Below the pieces are notes generated by a model. It made no database searches. It saw only the letters and a list, made by a program, of their open reading frames with translations, and was not told where the DNA came from. A program made the translations under genes and the position numbers. 64,000 nt of DNA from Vallicoccus soli (GTDB taxonomy: Bacteria; Actinomycetota; Actinomycetes; Motilibacterales; Motilibacteraceae), in assembly GCF_003594885.1 (NCBI RefSeq), contig NZ_QZEZ01000001.1, positions 1-64,000 of the forward strand, written 5' to 3'. Shown in pieces: positions 32,220 to 39,958 of this stretch. Every line of letters starts with the position of its first letter. Within the stretch, counting starts at the first letter, position 1.

Positions 32220-32276
32220 GCGCCGGAGGCTACCGGGCGGCTCCGCCGACGGCCCTCCCGCGGCGGCCCGCGCCCC

Positions 32277-32282
32277 TACGAT
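32277..32282 (+). promoter_or_regulatory. -10 hexamer upstream of the Lsr2-like gene
   Basis: TACGAT lies 45 bases before the GTG at 32328. A transcript starting near 32289 would have a short leader with AAGGGG before that GTG, supporting the shorter protein rather than one starting at 32283. Confidence 0.4.
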
Positions 32283-32327
32283 GTGGCCCTGCTCGTCGCT
32301 GCCGTCCCGCACCCGAAGGGGCTCCCC

Positions 32328-32900
32328 GTGAGGCTCACCGTCGACTCGAACGACCCGCTCGCCGACGTCCTCGCCGTCGTCGGGGCGATGTACGGCGTCC
32401 GCCTCCAGGTCGCCGTCGACGACGCGGCCGACGGGACCGGCGCCGCTCCCGGCGGCGACGCCGGTGCGGGCGCCGGTGGCGTCGCGGGTGCCGAGGGCGG
32501 CGACGCCACGGCCGCGGTCGCCGAGCCCGCCGACGGTGACGGGGTCGTGGACGCGGGCCTCGACAGCGGCGCCGTCGCCGGTGACGGTGCTGCTGCCGGT
32601 GCTGCTGCCGGTGCTGCTGCCGGTGCGGAGGTGGAGGCCGCCGCTGCGACGGCCGGCGTCGAGCCGCTCGAGGAGGCGCCGTCGCGCCGCCGTCGGAGTG
32701 CCGGTGGCGGGCGTCGCCGCGCCGCCGCCGCGGACGCCCCGCGACGGGGTGGGCGCTCCACCACGCGGACCCGCCGCGCCCCCGCCCCCGTCGACACCCG
32801 CGTCGTCCGGGCCTGGGCGCGCGAGAACGGCCACGAGGTCAGCGCCAGGGGCCGCCTGTCGGCCGGCGTCATCGAGGCGTACCGGGCCGCGCAGGCCTGA
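32328..32900 (+). CDS. Lsr2-type DNA-binding domain protein with unrelated N terminus
   Basis: A 190-residue protein. The last 36 residues, VDTRVVRAWARENGHEVSARGRLSAGVIEAYRAAQA in pattern, match the Lsr2 C-terminal domain that inserts RGR into the AT-rich minor groove (here ARGR). The first 40 residues form a small alpha/beta unit (VRLTVDSNDPLADVLAVVGAMYGVRLQV) that is not the Lsr2 oligomerisation domain. An Ala/Gly linker with GAAA repeats and a basic patch (RRRR) joins them. Probably a nucleoid-associated or xenogeneic-silencing relative. GTG chosen by AAGGGG spacing. Confidence 0.78.
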   Translation: MRLTVDSNDPLADVLAVVGAMYGVRLQVAVDDAADGTGAAPGGDAGAGAGGVAGAEGGDATAAVAEPADGDGVVDAGLDSGAVAGDGAAAGAAAGAAAGAEVEAAAATAGVEPLEEAPSRRRRSAGGGRRRAAAADAPRRGGRSTTRTRRAPAPVDTRVVRAWARENGHEVSARGRLSAGVIEAYRAAQA

Positions 32901-33068
32901 CGGCCGCGATGCCCGCGGGCTGAGTCGGCAACCGGTTTCCTGCCAGCCCTCGCCCGGCGAGCCTGCCTCGCCGCTCGGAACGGCGGCTCGTCGTCGAGGC
33001 CGGGCCACGAGCCGTGGGAGCGCTGGGGGCGGGTGGTGCCCAGCTCATCCTGCTCGCCGTCAGTCCTG

Positions 33069-33136
33069 CCGTGATCATGCTCCGATGGCGCGGGTGTGCC
33101 GCTGCCCTCGTCCTCGCCATCCCTGCATGATCGCGG
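33069..33136. repeat. 68-bp imperfect palindrome (REP- or MITE-like, or RNA hairpin)
   Basis: CCGTGATCATGC (33069-33080), TCC, GATGGCG (33084-33090) pairs with CGCCATC (33115-33121), CCT, GCATGATCGCGG (33125-33136): 22-base arms with one 3-base internal mismatch and one G-T pair, loop of 24 bases. GATCATGC is AT-richer than its surroundings. The GATCATGC word also occurs near 20226. Confidence 0.6.
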
Positions 33137-33310
33137 CGGGGACGGGGGGCGGGCTGCTGCTGCTCGTGCTCCCGTGCCACCGTCCGGCCGGGTCCTGCTC
33201 GTTCGTCGCCTCGTCCACGGGCGGCCGGCGCCCCTCCCTCGACGCGATCGGCCAGCCGGCCCTGCGCCGGTCTACCGGCCGCTGCCTCGCTCGGCGTCCC
33301 GTTCCTCGTC

Positions 33311-33430
33311 GGTCAGCCCGCCGGCCCGTCAGCCCGCCGGCCCGCCGGCCCGCCGGCCTGTCAGCGCGCCAGCCCCGCCCGGCCCGGCCGGCCCGGCCAG
33401 CCCGGCCGGCCAGCCCGCCCCGCCCGGCCC
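33311..33430. repeat. short GC-rich direct repeats
   Basis: Contains a 16-bp direct repeat GTCAGCCCGCCGGCCC at 33312-33327 and 33328-33343, then degenerate GCCCGCCG and GCCCGGCC units up to the end of the flavoprotein gene. Looks like slippage-grown sequence. Confidence 0.6.
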
Positions 33431-33431
33431 G

Positions 33432-34607
33432 TCAGCCGGCGAGCACCGGCGGGCGCAGGGTGCGCCGGAGGCGGCCGAAGGTCCGGGGGAGGCCGACGGC
33501 GAGGGCGGCGACGGGGGCGCCGTCGGCGCGCCAGACGGCGGCGAAGGGGCGCTCGGCCAGGGAGCCCTCGACGACCTCGGGGGCGGCGCCGGGCGGGACG
33601 CGGCCGGCGAGCTGGAGGCGGGTGCCGTACTGGTCGCTCCACACGTACGGCGGGGCGGTGACGGCGGCGGGGGCGTCGCGTCCCAGGAGCGTGGCGGCGG
33701 CGACCTGCGCCTGCTCGACGGCGCTGGTCCAGTGCTCGAGGCGCAGGTGCGTGCCGGTCCAGCCGTGCACGGCGCGGGCGACGTCGCCGACCGCGAGCAC
33801 CCCGGGGACGGCGGTGCGGCAGCGGGCGTCGCAGACGACGCCGTCGCGCAGCTCGACCCCGGAGCCGTGCAGCCAGTCCGTCGCCGGCACCACGCCGACG
33901 CCGACGACCACCACGTCCGCCGGCAGCTCCCTCCCGTCGGCGAGGACGACCGCGCAGACCCGCCCGCCGTCCGCCCGCAGGCCGGCCACGCCGTCGCCCG
34001 TGAGCAGCCGCGTGCCGTGGTCCTCGTGCAGGCGCGCGACGGCCGCGCCGACCTGCGGCCCCAGGCTGCCGGCGAGCGGCACCGCGAGCGCCTCGACGAC
34101 CGTGACGTCCAGCCCGAGGCCCCGCGCGGTCGACGCGACCTCCGAGCCGATGAAGCCGGCGCCGACGACGACCACCCGGGGCGAGCCGGCGACGAGGTCG
34201 GCGCGCAGCGCCCGGGCGTCGTCGAGGGTGCGCAGCAGGTGCACGCCCGCCAGGCCCTCGCCGGCGGCGAGCCTGCGCGCGTGCGCACCGGTGGCGACGA
34301 CGACCGCGTCGGACACGACCCGCTCGCCCGTCCCGAGGACCACCGCGCGGTCCGCGGGGTCCAGCCGCACCGCGCGCACGCCCCGCCGGACGTCGAGCGC
34401 GAGGTCCTCGCCGTCCTCGAGGAGGGCGAGGTCGTCCTCCTGCGCCTCCCCGGCGAGCAGCGCCTTGGACAGCGGCGGGCGGTCGTACGGGGCGTGGTCC
34501 TCCTCGCCGACGAGGAGGAGGCGCCCGTCGTACCCGCCCGCGCGCAGGGCCCGCGCGGTGGACAGGCCGGCGAGGCTGGACCCGACGACGGTGACGCTGC
34601 TCAGCAC
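33432..34607 (-). CDS. ferredoxin reductase-type FAD/NAD(P) oxidoreductase
   Basis: A 391-residue flavoprotein: FAD fold VTVVGSSLAGLSTARALRAGG, YDRPPLSK (typical of rubredoxin/ferredoxin reductases of Rieske and P450 systems), NAD fold VVVVGAGFIGSEVASTARGLGLDV, and VLAVGDVA near the end, then a reductase C domain. It passes electrons from NAD(P)H to a small iron-sulfur partner, which is not encoded nearby. GTG stands 6 bases after CACCCT (leaderless-type). Confidence 0.9.
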   Translation of the reverse strand: MLSSVTVVGSSLAGLSTARALRAGGYDGRLLLVGEEDHAPYDRPPLSKALLAGEAQEDDLALLEDGEDLALDVRRGVRAVRLDPADRAVVLGTGERVVSDAVVVATGAHARRLAAGEGLAGVHLLRTLDDARALRADLVAGSPRVVVVGAGFIGSEVASTARGLGLDVTVVEALAVPLAGSLGPQVGAAVARLHEDHGTRLLTGDGVAGLRADGGRVCAVVLADGRELPADVVVVGVGVVPATDWLHGSGVELRDGVVCDARCRTAVPGVLAVGDVARAVHGWTGTHLRLEHWTSAVEQAQVAAATLLGRDAPAAVTAPPYVWSDQYGTRLQLAGRVPPGAAPEVVEGSLAERPFAAVWRADGAPVAALAVGLPRTFGRLRRTLRPPVLAG

Positions 34608-34611
34608 CCGG

Positions 34612-36222
34612 TCAGGGTGCCACCGGGTCCGCGCCGCGGCGCCGGGCCCCGTCCTCGGCCGCGGTGAGGTCGAGGGTGCGGGCGGCGGGGCGGCCGGGCC
34701 CGTCCGGGGGCTCGGGCCGGTGCCGGCGGCGCAGCTCCAGCACGAGCGAGACGCAGGTGCCGACCATGACGAGCATGAAGGGGAAGGCGGCGACGATGCA
34801 CATGGTCTGCACGGCGCCGAGCCCTCCGGCGAGCAGCAGCACCCCCGCCACGAGCCCGGTGAGCACGCCCCAGAGGGCGACCACGGGGCGGGCCGGCTCG
34901 ACGGAGCCGCGGCTGGACATCATGGCCAGCACGACCGCCGCCGCGTCGGCGCCGCTGACGAAGAACAGCGCGACGAGCACGACGACGAGCACCGAGGTGG
35001 CGGTGAACCAGGGCAGCTGCTGCAGGGTGGCGAAGAGGCCGGCCTCGGGGCTCTCGCCGACCGCGTCGCCGATGGCGGTGACGCCGTCGAGGGACAGGTC
35101 CAGGGCGGTGCCGCCGAGGACCGAGAACCAGACGAAGCTCACCAGGCTCGGCGCGAGGATCACGCCCAGCACGAACTCCCGCACCGTGCGGCCGCGGGAG
35201 ATGCGCGCGATGAAGGCGCCCACGAAGGGCGTCCACGAGATCCACCACGCCCAGTAGAAGATCGTCCAGGAGCCCAGCCAGGCCGGGTCCGCGTTGGCGC
35301 CGGTCGTGGTGGCCATGCCGGGCAGCGCGGTGAGGTAGCCGCCGACGGACGAGGTGAACGTGTCGAGGATCGCGACGGTCGGGCCGACGGCGAGGACGAA
35401 GACCACGAGCAGCAGCGCGAGCACCATGTTGGTGCTGCTCAGCCACTGGATGCCCCGGTGCACGCCGGACAGCGCGGAGGCGAGGAAGGCGAGCGTCAGC
35501 ACGCCGATGACCGCGACGGCGAGCGCGTCGGACGGGTCGACGCCCCACACGTAGTCGAGGCCGCTCGTGATCTGCAGGGCCCCCAGGCCGAGGGACGTGG
35601 CGCTGCCGAAGAGCGTCGCCACGATCGCGAGGACCTCGATCGCCCGCCCGGCGGTGCCGTCCACGCGGTCGCCGATCAGGGGGCGGAAGGTCTCGCTGAT
35701 GAGCGGCTTGCCGCCGCGCCGGTAGCCGAAGTAGGCGAGGGCGAGGCCGACCACGGCGTACATCGCCCAGGGGTGGGCGGCCCAGTGGAAGTAGGACCAC
35801 TCCATCGCGTCGAGGGCGGTCTCGCGGGTGCCGGGCTCGCCGCCGCCCGGCGGCGGCGCGAGGAGGTGCGAGACCGGCTCGCTGACCCCCCAGAACATGA
35901 GGCCGATGCCCATGCCGGCGCTGAACATCATGGCGATCCAGCTCGCGGTGCGGAACTCGGGCCGGGCGTCGGGCCCGCCGAGGCGCACGTGGCCGTACCG
36001 GGACGCGGCGAGCCAGACGGCCAGGACGAGGAAGCCCCCGCTGGCCAGGACGAAGGCCCAGTCGAGCGCGCCGGTGACGCGGGCCAGGGCGTCGCCCGAC
36101 AGCTCCGAGAGGCTCTCCGGGGAGAGCACCCCCCAGAGCACGAAGAGCGTGACCACCCCCGCTGACACGAGGAGCACGGGGCGGTCCACGGAGGGTGCGT
36201 GTCGCTCACGCTGGGTGGACAT
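34612..36222 (-). CDS. BCCT-family osmolyte transporter (betaine/choline/carnitine)
   Basis: A 536-residue membrane protein with about twelve helices. GMGIGLMFWGVSEPVSH and SWTIFYWAWWISWTPFVGAFIARISRGRTVREF are hallmarks of BCCT carriers, the tryptophans forming the quaternary-ammonium site. It imports glycine betaine, choline or carnitine with Na+ or H+. The C-terminal tail (about 40 residues) is hydrophilic and might sense osmotic stress as in BetP. ATG at 36222 is chosen over a longer frame. Divergent from the APC permease. Confidence 0.94.
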   Translation of the reverse strand: MSTQRERHAPSVDRPVLLVSAGVVTLFVLWGVLSPESLSELSGDALARVTGALDWAFVLASGGFLVLAVWLAASRYGHVRLGGPDARPEFRTASWIAMMFSAGMGIGLMFWGVSEPVSHLLAPPPGGGEPGTRETALDAMEWSYFHWAAHPWAMYAVVGLALAYFGYRRGGKPLISETFRPLIGDRVDGTAGRAIEVLAIVATLFGSATSLGLGALQITSGLDYVWGVDPSDALAVAVIGVLTLAFLASALSGVHRGIQWLSSTNMVLALLLVVFVLAVGPTVAILDTFTSSVGGYLTALPGMATTTGANADPAWLGSWTIFYWAWWISWTPFVGAFIARISRGRTVREFVLGVILAPSLVSFVWFSVLGGTALDLSLDGVTAIGDAVGESPEAGLFATLQQLPWFTATSVLVVVLVALFFVSGADAAAVVLAMMSSRGSVEPARPVVALWGVLTGLVAGVLLLAGGLGAVQTMCIVAAFPFMLVMVGTCVSLVLELRRRHRPEPPDGPGRPAARTLDLTAAEDGARRRGADPVAP

Positions 36223-36314
36223 GCGCAGCACATGACCCGTGCCGCGTGGTCCAAACGGACCGGTACGGCGCCGGCGCACGGCACGATGGGCCGCCGGACG
36301 ACGAGGGGACGCGC

Positions 36315-37844
36315 ATGACCAGCCGCACGGACGACGGGCTCGAGGGGTTCGGGTACCGCCAGCAGCTCGACCGGAGCATCGGCGGGTTCGCCAGCTTCGC
36401 CGCCGGGATCAGCTACATCTCGATCCTCACCGGCACCTTCCAGCTCTTCTACTTCGGCTGGGGCAGCGGCGGCCCCGCGTACGTCTGGTCGTGGCCGCTG
36501 GTCTTCCTCGGCCAGCTCATGGTCGCGCTCTGCTTCGCCGAGCTCGCCGGGCGCTACCCGGTGGCCGGGTCGGTCTACAACTGGGCCAAGCGGCTGGGCA
36601 GCGCGACGGTCTCGTGGATGGCCGGCTGGACGATGCTCACGGCCTCGGTCGTGACGATCGCGGCGGTGGCGCTGGCGTACCAGATCACGCTGCCGCAGAT
36701 CTGGAGCGGCTTCCAGGTCTACGGCGACGGCACGGGGACGTACGACTCCGCGGCGAACGCCGTCGTCCTCGGCGGCGTCCTCATCCTCTTCACCACCGTC
36801 GTCAACGCCTTCGGCGTGCGCCTCATGACCCGCATCAACTCCGCCGGCGTGGTCATCGAGCTGGTCGCCGCGGTGCTGCTCGTGGTGCTGCTCGCGGTGA
36901 ACCTCACGAACCCGCCGGACCTGCTGCTCGACACGCAGGGCACGGGGCAGGGCGTCCCGGGCGGCTACCTCGGCGCGTTCCTCGTGGCGGCGCTGGCGTC
37001 GGGCTACGTGATGTACGGCTTCGACACGGCCAGCTCCCTCGGGGAGGAGACGCGCGACCCGCGCCGCACGGCCCCGCGCGCGATCCTGCGGGCCATCACC
37101 GCCTCGTTCGTCCTCGGCGGCGGCATCCTCGTCCTCGGCATCCTCGCCGCGCCGGACCCGTCCGACCCGGCCCTGGGCAGCGGCACGGGCGGCCTGCAGG
37201 CGATCGTCCTGCAGTCGCTGGGCAGCGGGGTCGGCAAGGCCTTCCTCGTGTCGATCGTCGTCGCGATCACCGTCTGCTGCCTCGCGGTGCACACCGCCGC
37301 GATCCGCGTCGCCTTCGCCATGGCGCGCGACAACAACCTGCCCGCGAGCCGGGCGCTGGCCCGGGTGCACCCGCGCTTCCGCGCCCCGGTCGTGCCGGCC
37401 GTCGTCATCGGCGTCCTCGCGCTCGCGATCCTGCTCGTCAACGTGCGCCAGCCGCAGATCTTCACCGTCGTCACGAGCATCGCGGTGGCGATGATCTACA
37501 TCGCGTACCTGCTCGTCACGGTGCCGATGCTGCGCGCCCGGCTGCGCGGGGACTGGCCCCCGCCGGGCGCCGGCTGGTTCTCCCTGGGGCGGTGGGGACT
37601 GCCGGTCAACGTCGTGGCGGTGCTGTGGGGCGCGGCGATGGCGACGAACCTGCTGTGGCCGCGGGCCGCGGTCTACAACGCGACGGCGCCGTACCACTGG
37701 TACCTGCGCTGGGGCGGGGTCATCGCGGTGGCGGCGATCCTCGGCGGCGGGCTGCTGCTCTACCGCGGCTACCAGCGCAAGCGCACCGGGGTCCTCGAGG
37801 CGCACCGCCTCGCCCCCGAGCCGGACGGGCTGGCGGGGGCCTAG
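36315..37844 (+). CDS. APC-superfamily amino acid permease
   Basis: A 509-residue permease with twelve predicted helices: GFASFAAGISYISILTGTFQLF, ELAGRYPVAGSVYNWAKRL (family motif), GYVMYGFDTASSLGEETRDPRRTAPRAIL (helix 6 motif with acidic residues). Resembles amino acid/GABA/choline permeases of the Bat1-like group. ATG at 36315 has GAGGGGA 8 bases upstream. With the divergent BCCT carrier it suggests uptake of nitrogenous compatible solutes or amino acids. Substrate not fixed. Confidence 0.92.
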   Translation: MTSRTDDGLEGFGYRQQLDRSIGGFASFAAGISYISILTGTFQLFYFGWGSGGPAYVWSWPLVFLGQLMVALCFAELAGRYPVAGSVYNWAKRLGSATVSWMAGWTMLTASVVTIAAVALAYQITLPQIWSGFQVYGDGTGTYDSAANAVVLGGVLILFTTVVNAFGVRLMTRINSAGVVIELVAAVLLVVLLAVNLTNPPDLLLDTQGTGQGVPGGYLGAFLVAALASGYVMYGFDTASSLGEETRDPRRTAPRAILRAITASFVLGGGILVLGILAAPDPSDPALGSGTGGLQAIVLQSLGSGVGKAFLVSIVVAITVCCLAVHTAAIRVAFAMARDNNLPASRALARVHPRFRAPVVPAVVIGVLALAILLVNVRQPQIFTVVTSIAVAMIYIAYLLVTVPMLRARLRGDWPPPGAGWFSLGRWGLPVNVVAVLWGAAMATNLLWPRAAVYNATAPYHWYLRWGGVIAVAAILGGGLLLYRGYQRKRTGVLEAHRLAPEPDGLAGA

Positions 37845-37857
37845 CGGGGCAGCGCGC

Positions 37858-38736
37858 TCACAGGTCGCGCTGCACCTCGACGCTGCGGTGGGTGGGGACG
37901 TACCCGAGGCCCGCGTTGACCCGGCGCATCGCCTCGTTGGCGTCGGCGGTGTCGGCGAGGAGGCCGGCGAGCCCCGGGTGCTGCTCGCGCGCCGCGAGGG
38001 CGGCAGCGGCCTTCATCCACCGCGCCAGCCCGCGCCCGCGGTGCGCCGGCAGGACGGCGGTGCCGTAGTGCAGCGCGTCGCCGCGCCCGCCCGGCGGCGC
38101 GACGAGCTCGGTGAAGCCCACGACGTCGCCGCTCGCCTCCTCGACCGCGGCGACGGTGTGCAGGTGCTCGCCGCGGTCGGCGACGGCCTGCGCCACGGCG
38201 CGCACCCGGTCGACGTCCCACACCAGCCGGCCGAGGTCCGCGCCGTCGGTGGGCATGTCGTCCATGGCGCGCCGGGAGGCCGCGTACGTCCCCGCCAGGC
38301 CGTCGGGGACGGTGCCGCGCCAGTCGACGAGGCGGTAGCCGGGGTGCGCCCGTCCCGCCTCGGCGCGCAGGGCGCCCAGGTCGGCGGCGGCGAGGTCCAG
38401 GCGGACGTACGTCAGCGCGAGGACCTGCCGGAAGCCGTGCGCGGCGGCGAAGGCCTCGCCGCCGCTGCCGCCGACGACCTGCGCGAGCACCGAGCGCCGG
38501 CCGGCCCCGCGCGCGGTGCCGAGGGCGGCGTCGAGCAGGCGGGTGCCCGCGCCGCAGCGCCGCTCCGCGGGGTGCACGTGCAGGTCCAGCTCGGCCAGGT
38601 GCCCCTGCCCCGGCCCGTCCGGCAGCCGCAGCCGGGCGACGCCGACGGGCCGCCCGTCGGGGGCGGTGGCGAGCCAGACGGCGCGCCGCCCGCCCGCGGC
38701 CGCGGGGTCCAGGAGCTCGGTCAGCCGGAGGTCCAT
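37858..38736 (-). CDS. tandem GNAT acetyltransferase
   Basis: A 292-residue protein with two GNAT domains. The N domain has LDLHVHPAERRCGAGTRLLDAAL, the C domain TAVLPAHRGRGLARWMKAAA with NAGLGYVPTHRSVEVQRDL, the layout of mycothiol-synthase-like actinobacterial acetyltransferases. It lacks clear evidence for MshD function. ATG stands 7 bases after TAGCGT, so it is probably leaderless. Convergent with the APC permease gene. Confidence 0.88.
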   Translation of the reverse strand: MDLRLTELLDPAAAGGRRAVWLATAPDGRPVGVARLRLPDGPGQGHLAELDLHVHPAERRCGAGTRLLDAALGTARGAGRRSVLAQVVGGSGGEAFAAAHGFRQVLALTYVRLDLAAADLGALRAEAGRAHPGYRLVDWRGTVPDGLAGTYAASRRAMDDMPTDGADLGRLVWDVDRVRAVAQAVADRGEHLHTVAAVEEASGDVVGFTELVAPPGGRGDALHYGTAVLPAHRGRGLARWMKAAAALAAREQHPGLAGLLADTADANEAMRRVNAGLGYVPTHRSVEVQRDL

Positions 38737-38797
38737 GCCGCGGACGCTAGACGCAAACGGGTGGCCGCGCGTGCGCCCCGCAGGTGAACGTGGACCG

Positions 38798-39958
38798 GTG
38801 ACGGACGGTGCGACGGTCCTCGTGGACTTCTTCTACGCCCAGCCGGTGGGGCACGCGGTGGAGGCGCTGCACCACGCCCTGGCGGTGCAGCGGGCCGACC
38901 CGTCGCGGCGGGTGTCGGTGCTGCTCAACGCCGCCACGCCGGTCGAGCTGGCCTCCTGCTGCCCGTGGCTCGACCGGGCGTACGCGGTCCGCTCGCCGTT
39001 CCTCGAGCCGGCGCCGGACGCGCTCGCGGCGCTGGCCCACGTGCCGCGCGACTGGGACTGGGTGCTCGACGACCCGCGCCGGCACCAGCCCGTGCAACGG
39101 GAGTCGTTCGCCGGGATGGTCGACCACTACGCCGCCTCCGACGCGTGGCTCCGCCCGCGCGAGGGCCGCCGCCCCCTCGGCTACCCGCCGCCCAGCCGCT
39201 CCCGCCACGAGCCGCTGCGCCTCGAGCTGCCCGCGGCGGCGCGCGCCGCCGCGGCGGGCCGGCTGCCCGGGCGCGGGGGACCCCTGGTCGCGCTGCTGCC
39301 CGCCGGCTCGGGGCCGGCGGCGCAGTACCCGTCGGCGCGGTCCTGGGGCCTCGTCCTCGACGCGCTGCGCGAGGCCCTGCCCGGGCTGGGCGTCGTCCTC
39401 GTGGGACGGCGGGTCCGCGACGAGCGCACGTCGACCGGGATGCCCGCGGCGGACCTCGCGCGGCTGGCGGCGCACCCCGCCGTCGTCGCCGACGTCCTCG
39501 ACGTGCCGCTGCTCGAGCAGCTCGCCGCCGTGCAGCGCTGCGGGCTGCTGCTCTCGCCGCACTCGGGGTTCGGCATGGCCGCCATGGCCGTCGGGACGCC
39601 CTGGCTGACCCTGTCCGGCGGGCGCTGGTTCGAGTGGTGGTTCGACCACGTGCCCTTCCGCAGCGTCGTGCCGGACGTGCGGCGGTTCCCCGCGTACTCG
39701 CAGTTCGGCGCCGAGGCTACGGTGCCGGACGGCGACGGGGGCGAGCGGGTGCCGAGCATGGTGCGCGAGCGCGTGCAGGCCGACCTGCACCGGGTCGTCG
39801 CCGCCGCCGACGAGCTGCTGCGGGGCGCGGTGCCGTACGAGCGCTGCCTCGACGACTACGTCCGCGACCTCGTCGCCGCGCACGGCGGCGACGCGTCGGC
39901 GCTGTGGAGCTTCGACGACGTGCACCGCGAGCACCTGCCGGGCAGGCTCGGCGGGTGA
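38798..39958 (+). CDS. glycosyltransferase family 9-like (heptosyltransferase-like) protein
   Basis: A 386-residue GT-B-like protein. The N half ends near 160; the C half has VALLPAGSGPAAQYPSARSWGLVLDAL, VVLVGRR, LLEQLAAVQRCGLLLSPHSGFGMAAMAVGTPWLTLSGG, the nucleotide-sugar-binding pattern of GT9 enzymes. GT9 proteins usually add heptose to lipopolysaccharide, which actinobacteria lack, so it must serve another glycan or be a diverged paralogue. GTG start; stop overlaps the next gene as GTGA. Confidence 0.72.
   Translation: MTDGATVLVDFFYAQPVGHAVEALHHALAVQRADPSRRVSVLLNAATPVELASCCPWLDRAYAVRSPFLEPAPDALAALAHVPRDWDWVLDDPRRHQPVQRESFAGMVDHYAASDAWLRPREGRRPLGYPPPSRSRHEPLRLELPAAARAAAAGRLPGRGGPLVALLPAGSGPAAQYPSARSWGLVLDALREALPGLGVVLVGRRVRDERTSTGMPAADLARLAAHPAVVADVLDVPLLEQLAAVQRCGLLLSPHSGFGMAAMAVGTPWLTLSGGRWFEWWFDHVPFRSVVPDVRRFPAYSQFGAEATVPDGDGGERVPSMVRERVQADLHRVVAAADELLRGAVPYERCLDDYVRDLVAAHGGDASALWSFDDVHREHLPGRLGG

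Larger units (their letters stand above)
32901..33431. other. 531-bp intergenic region with hairpin and GC repeats, no gene
   Basis: No frame here has the coding look of the neighbours. It holds a long imperfect inverted repeat (33069-33136) and a tract of short GCCCGCCGG/GCCCGGCC repeats (33311-33430). It separates the Lsr2-like gene from a convergent flavoprotein gene, so it may act mainly as a terminator region, or hold a dispersed palindromic element. Confidence 0.6.

Noticed and set aside
33311-33430. Repeat tract as a CRISPR or attachment site
   Set aside because: Units are degenerate GC words without fixed length or spacers, and no integrase or cas gene is near.
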